A stretch of DNA of 5,967 nt from JBEKIK01 sp049509395 (GTDB lineage Bacteria > Planctomycetota > Planctomycetia > Pirellulales > Thermoguttaceae), in NCBI GenBank assembly GCA_049509395.1, contig JBEKZY010000340.1, forward strand, positions 1-5,967, read 5' to 3'. Both the position numbers and the translations under genes were made by a program. Position 1 is the first letter of the stretch. Each line of letters starts with the position of its first letter. The notes beneath the pieces are model-generated. The model was not told the origin of the DNA. It searched no databases and worked only from the letters and a program-made list of their open reading frames with translations. Shown here one piece after another: positions 5,399-5,967 of this stretch.

Positions 5399-5927
5399 CC
5401 CCCGGGAATTGTTGGAAGAAGCCGGCTATCGGTTCGAGGTCTGCCCGCCAACGGAAGAGGCCGAGTGCGGGTTGTGCAGTACGGAAACGCCTGCGGAGTT
5501 GGTTGCCAGACTTGCCTATCAAAAAGCGGCCGATGTCGCCCGACGAGTCGGGGAGGGCGTGATTTTGGCTTGTGATACGGTTGTGGAGTGCAACGGACAG
5601 ATCCTGGGCAAGGCAGGTGATGAAGATCACGCCCGGCAAATATTGCAAATTCTTAGCGGGCAAGAGCATCGAGTTTTCAGCGGATTGTGTCTGTGGAAGA
5701 TTCCCGAGGGCAAAGCCCGAACCCGGGTGGCTATAACCACGTTGCGCATGGACCATCTCTCTCACACGCAACTTGACGAATATATTGCCGGCGGCCAATG
5801 GGAAGGCAAGGCCGGGGCGTTTGGATACCAAGACCGGCTGGGTTGGGTACATATCGTAGAAGGCAGCGAGTCGAACGTCGTCGGCCTGCCCCTGGAATTG
5901 CTGGCGGAAATGCTGCGGGAAACTTAG
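5346..5927 (+). CDS. maf: Maf/YhdE-family nucleotide pyrophosphatase, lacking the N-terminal SxSPRR motif
   Basis: Maf proteins hydrolyse dTTP, UTP or modified nucleotides to monophosphates, as house-cleaning enzymes in the cytoplasm. From residue 20 the match is strong: 'RELLEEAGYRFEVCPP', ELVARLAYQKA (K60), the catalytic-acid motif ACDTVV (D77), ILGK, 'EGKAGAFGYQDRLGWVHI' (153-170) and 'GSESNVVGLPLELL'. The usual opening, LASxSPRRRELL, is replaced by LVAIPRELL, so the Ser-x-Ser-Pro-Arg-Arg phosphate-binding motif is missing. Residues 1-17 or so are simply antisense to the pseudouridine synthase gene. The listed TTG start (5346) has no Shine-Dalgarno; GTG at 5391 is equally possible and would give a protein of 178 aa. 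Family members are usually about 190-200 aa, and the homologous part here is about 174. It is probably a 5'-truncated, possibly inactive copy. Confidence 0.8.
   Translation: MASENRLGLLSETPLVAIPRELLEEAGYRFEVCPPTEEAECGLCSTETPAELVARLAYQKAADVARRVGEGVILACDTVVECNGQILGKAGDEDHARQILQILSGQEHRVFSGLCLWKIPEGKARTRVAITTLRMDHLSHTQLDEYIAGGQWEGKAGAFGYQDRLGWVHIVEGSESNVVGLPLELLAEMLRET
5399..5403. other. Probable deletion junction joining two 5'-truncated divergent genes
   Basis: To the left, minus-strand codons match an RluA-family enzyme up to the glycine before MATKGV. To the right, plus-strand codons match Maf from RELL onward. Neither side contains the N-terminal residues its family normally has (NKPA for one, LASxSPRR for the other) in any frame. 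The run of six or so C/G bases here could be the microhomology where a deletion sealed. An assembly or sequencing collapse is the alternative. Confidence 0.5.
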
Positions 5928-5967
5928 AGCCTATCAATAATAGCGGGTTTTTTGCCCCTCTTCCCTG

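Noticed and set aside
5928..5967. T-run and GGG/CCC near the window end as a terminator for maf
   Set aside because: The T-run lies in the loop between three-base arms rather than after a stem, and the window ends before more can be seen.

Overview
The window looks like a piece of a Planctomycetota chromosome, probably near the Pirellulales. Three things point there. One gene is an ECF sigma factor followed directly by a Ser/Thr kinase, a pairing known to be abundant in that phylum. A second kinase carries the N-terminal 'LASGLLSEKQL...ADRLIEMGVLNAWQAKQL' region I associate with planctomycete kinases. The RluA-type enzyme and Maf-like protein also read like planctomycete versions. This assignment comes from remembered family features, not from a database search.

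Layout. On the left edge (1-271, minus) is the start of an exported PEGA-domain protein whose 3' end lies outside the window. It is divergent from a plus-strand cluster: an ECF-type sigma factor (530-1255), a membrane-anchored Ser/Thr kinase with a C-terminal PEGA-like domain (1349-2629), and a small four-helix membrane protein of unknown role (2690-3130). The 258-bp divergent gap holds a perfect 17-bp inverted repeat and a reasonable sigma70-like promoter in front of the sigma gene. A convergent gap (3131-3181) with a short hairpin separates this cluster from a second, tail-anchored Ser/Thr kinase (3182-4612, minus). Upstream of that kinase is a 150-bp gap with a palindromic, MITE-like repeat, then an RluA-family pseudouridine synthase (4763-5398, minus). 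This faces a Maf-family nucleotide pyrophosphatase (5346-5927, plus). The last 40 bases (5928-5967) show nothing I can support. No gene-free stretch exceeds 300 bases.

How the genes may work together. The sigma factor, PEGA-bearing kinase and secreted PEGA protein form a plausible envelope-sensing and transcription module. The second kinase is a separate transmembrane signalling gene. The pseudouridine synthase and Maf protein are housekeeping-type enzymes with no obvious link to the signalling genes.

The most notable points concern genome plasticity. The first kinase carries an in-frame insertion of about 44 codons made of a palindromic dispersed repeat. The palindromic element at 4647-4721 is flanked by near-identical 14-bp direct repeats and may supply part of the second kinase's promoter. 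The divergent pseudouridine synthase and maf genes both lack their conserved N termini, and both lose homology at essentially the same base (~5400), as if one deletion had removed both 5' ends. I found no RNA genes, CRISPR array or transposase. I see repeat-driven remodelling but no clear case for a wholly new system.
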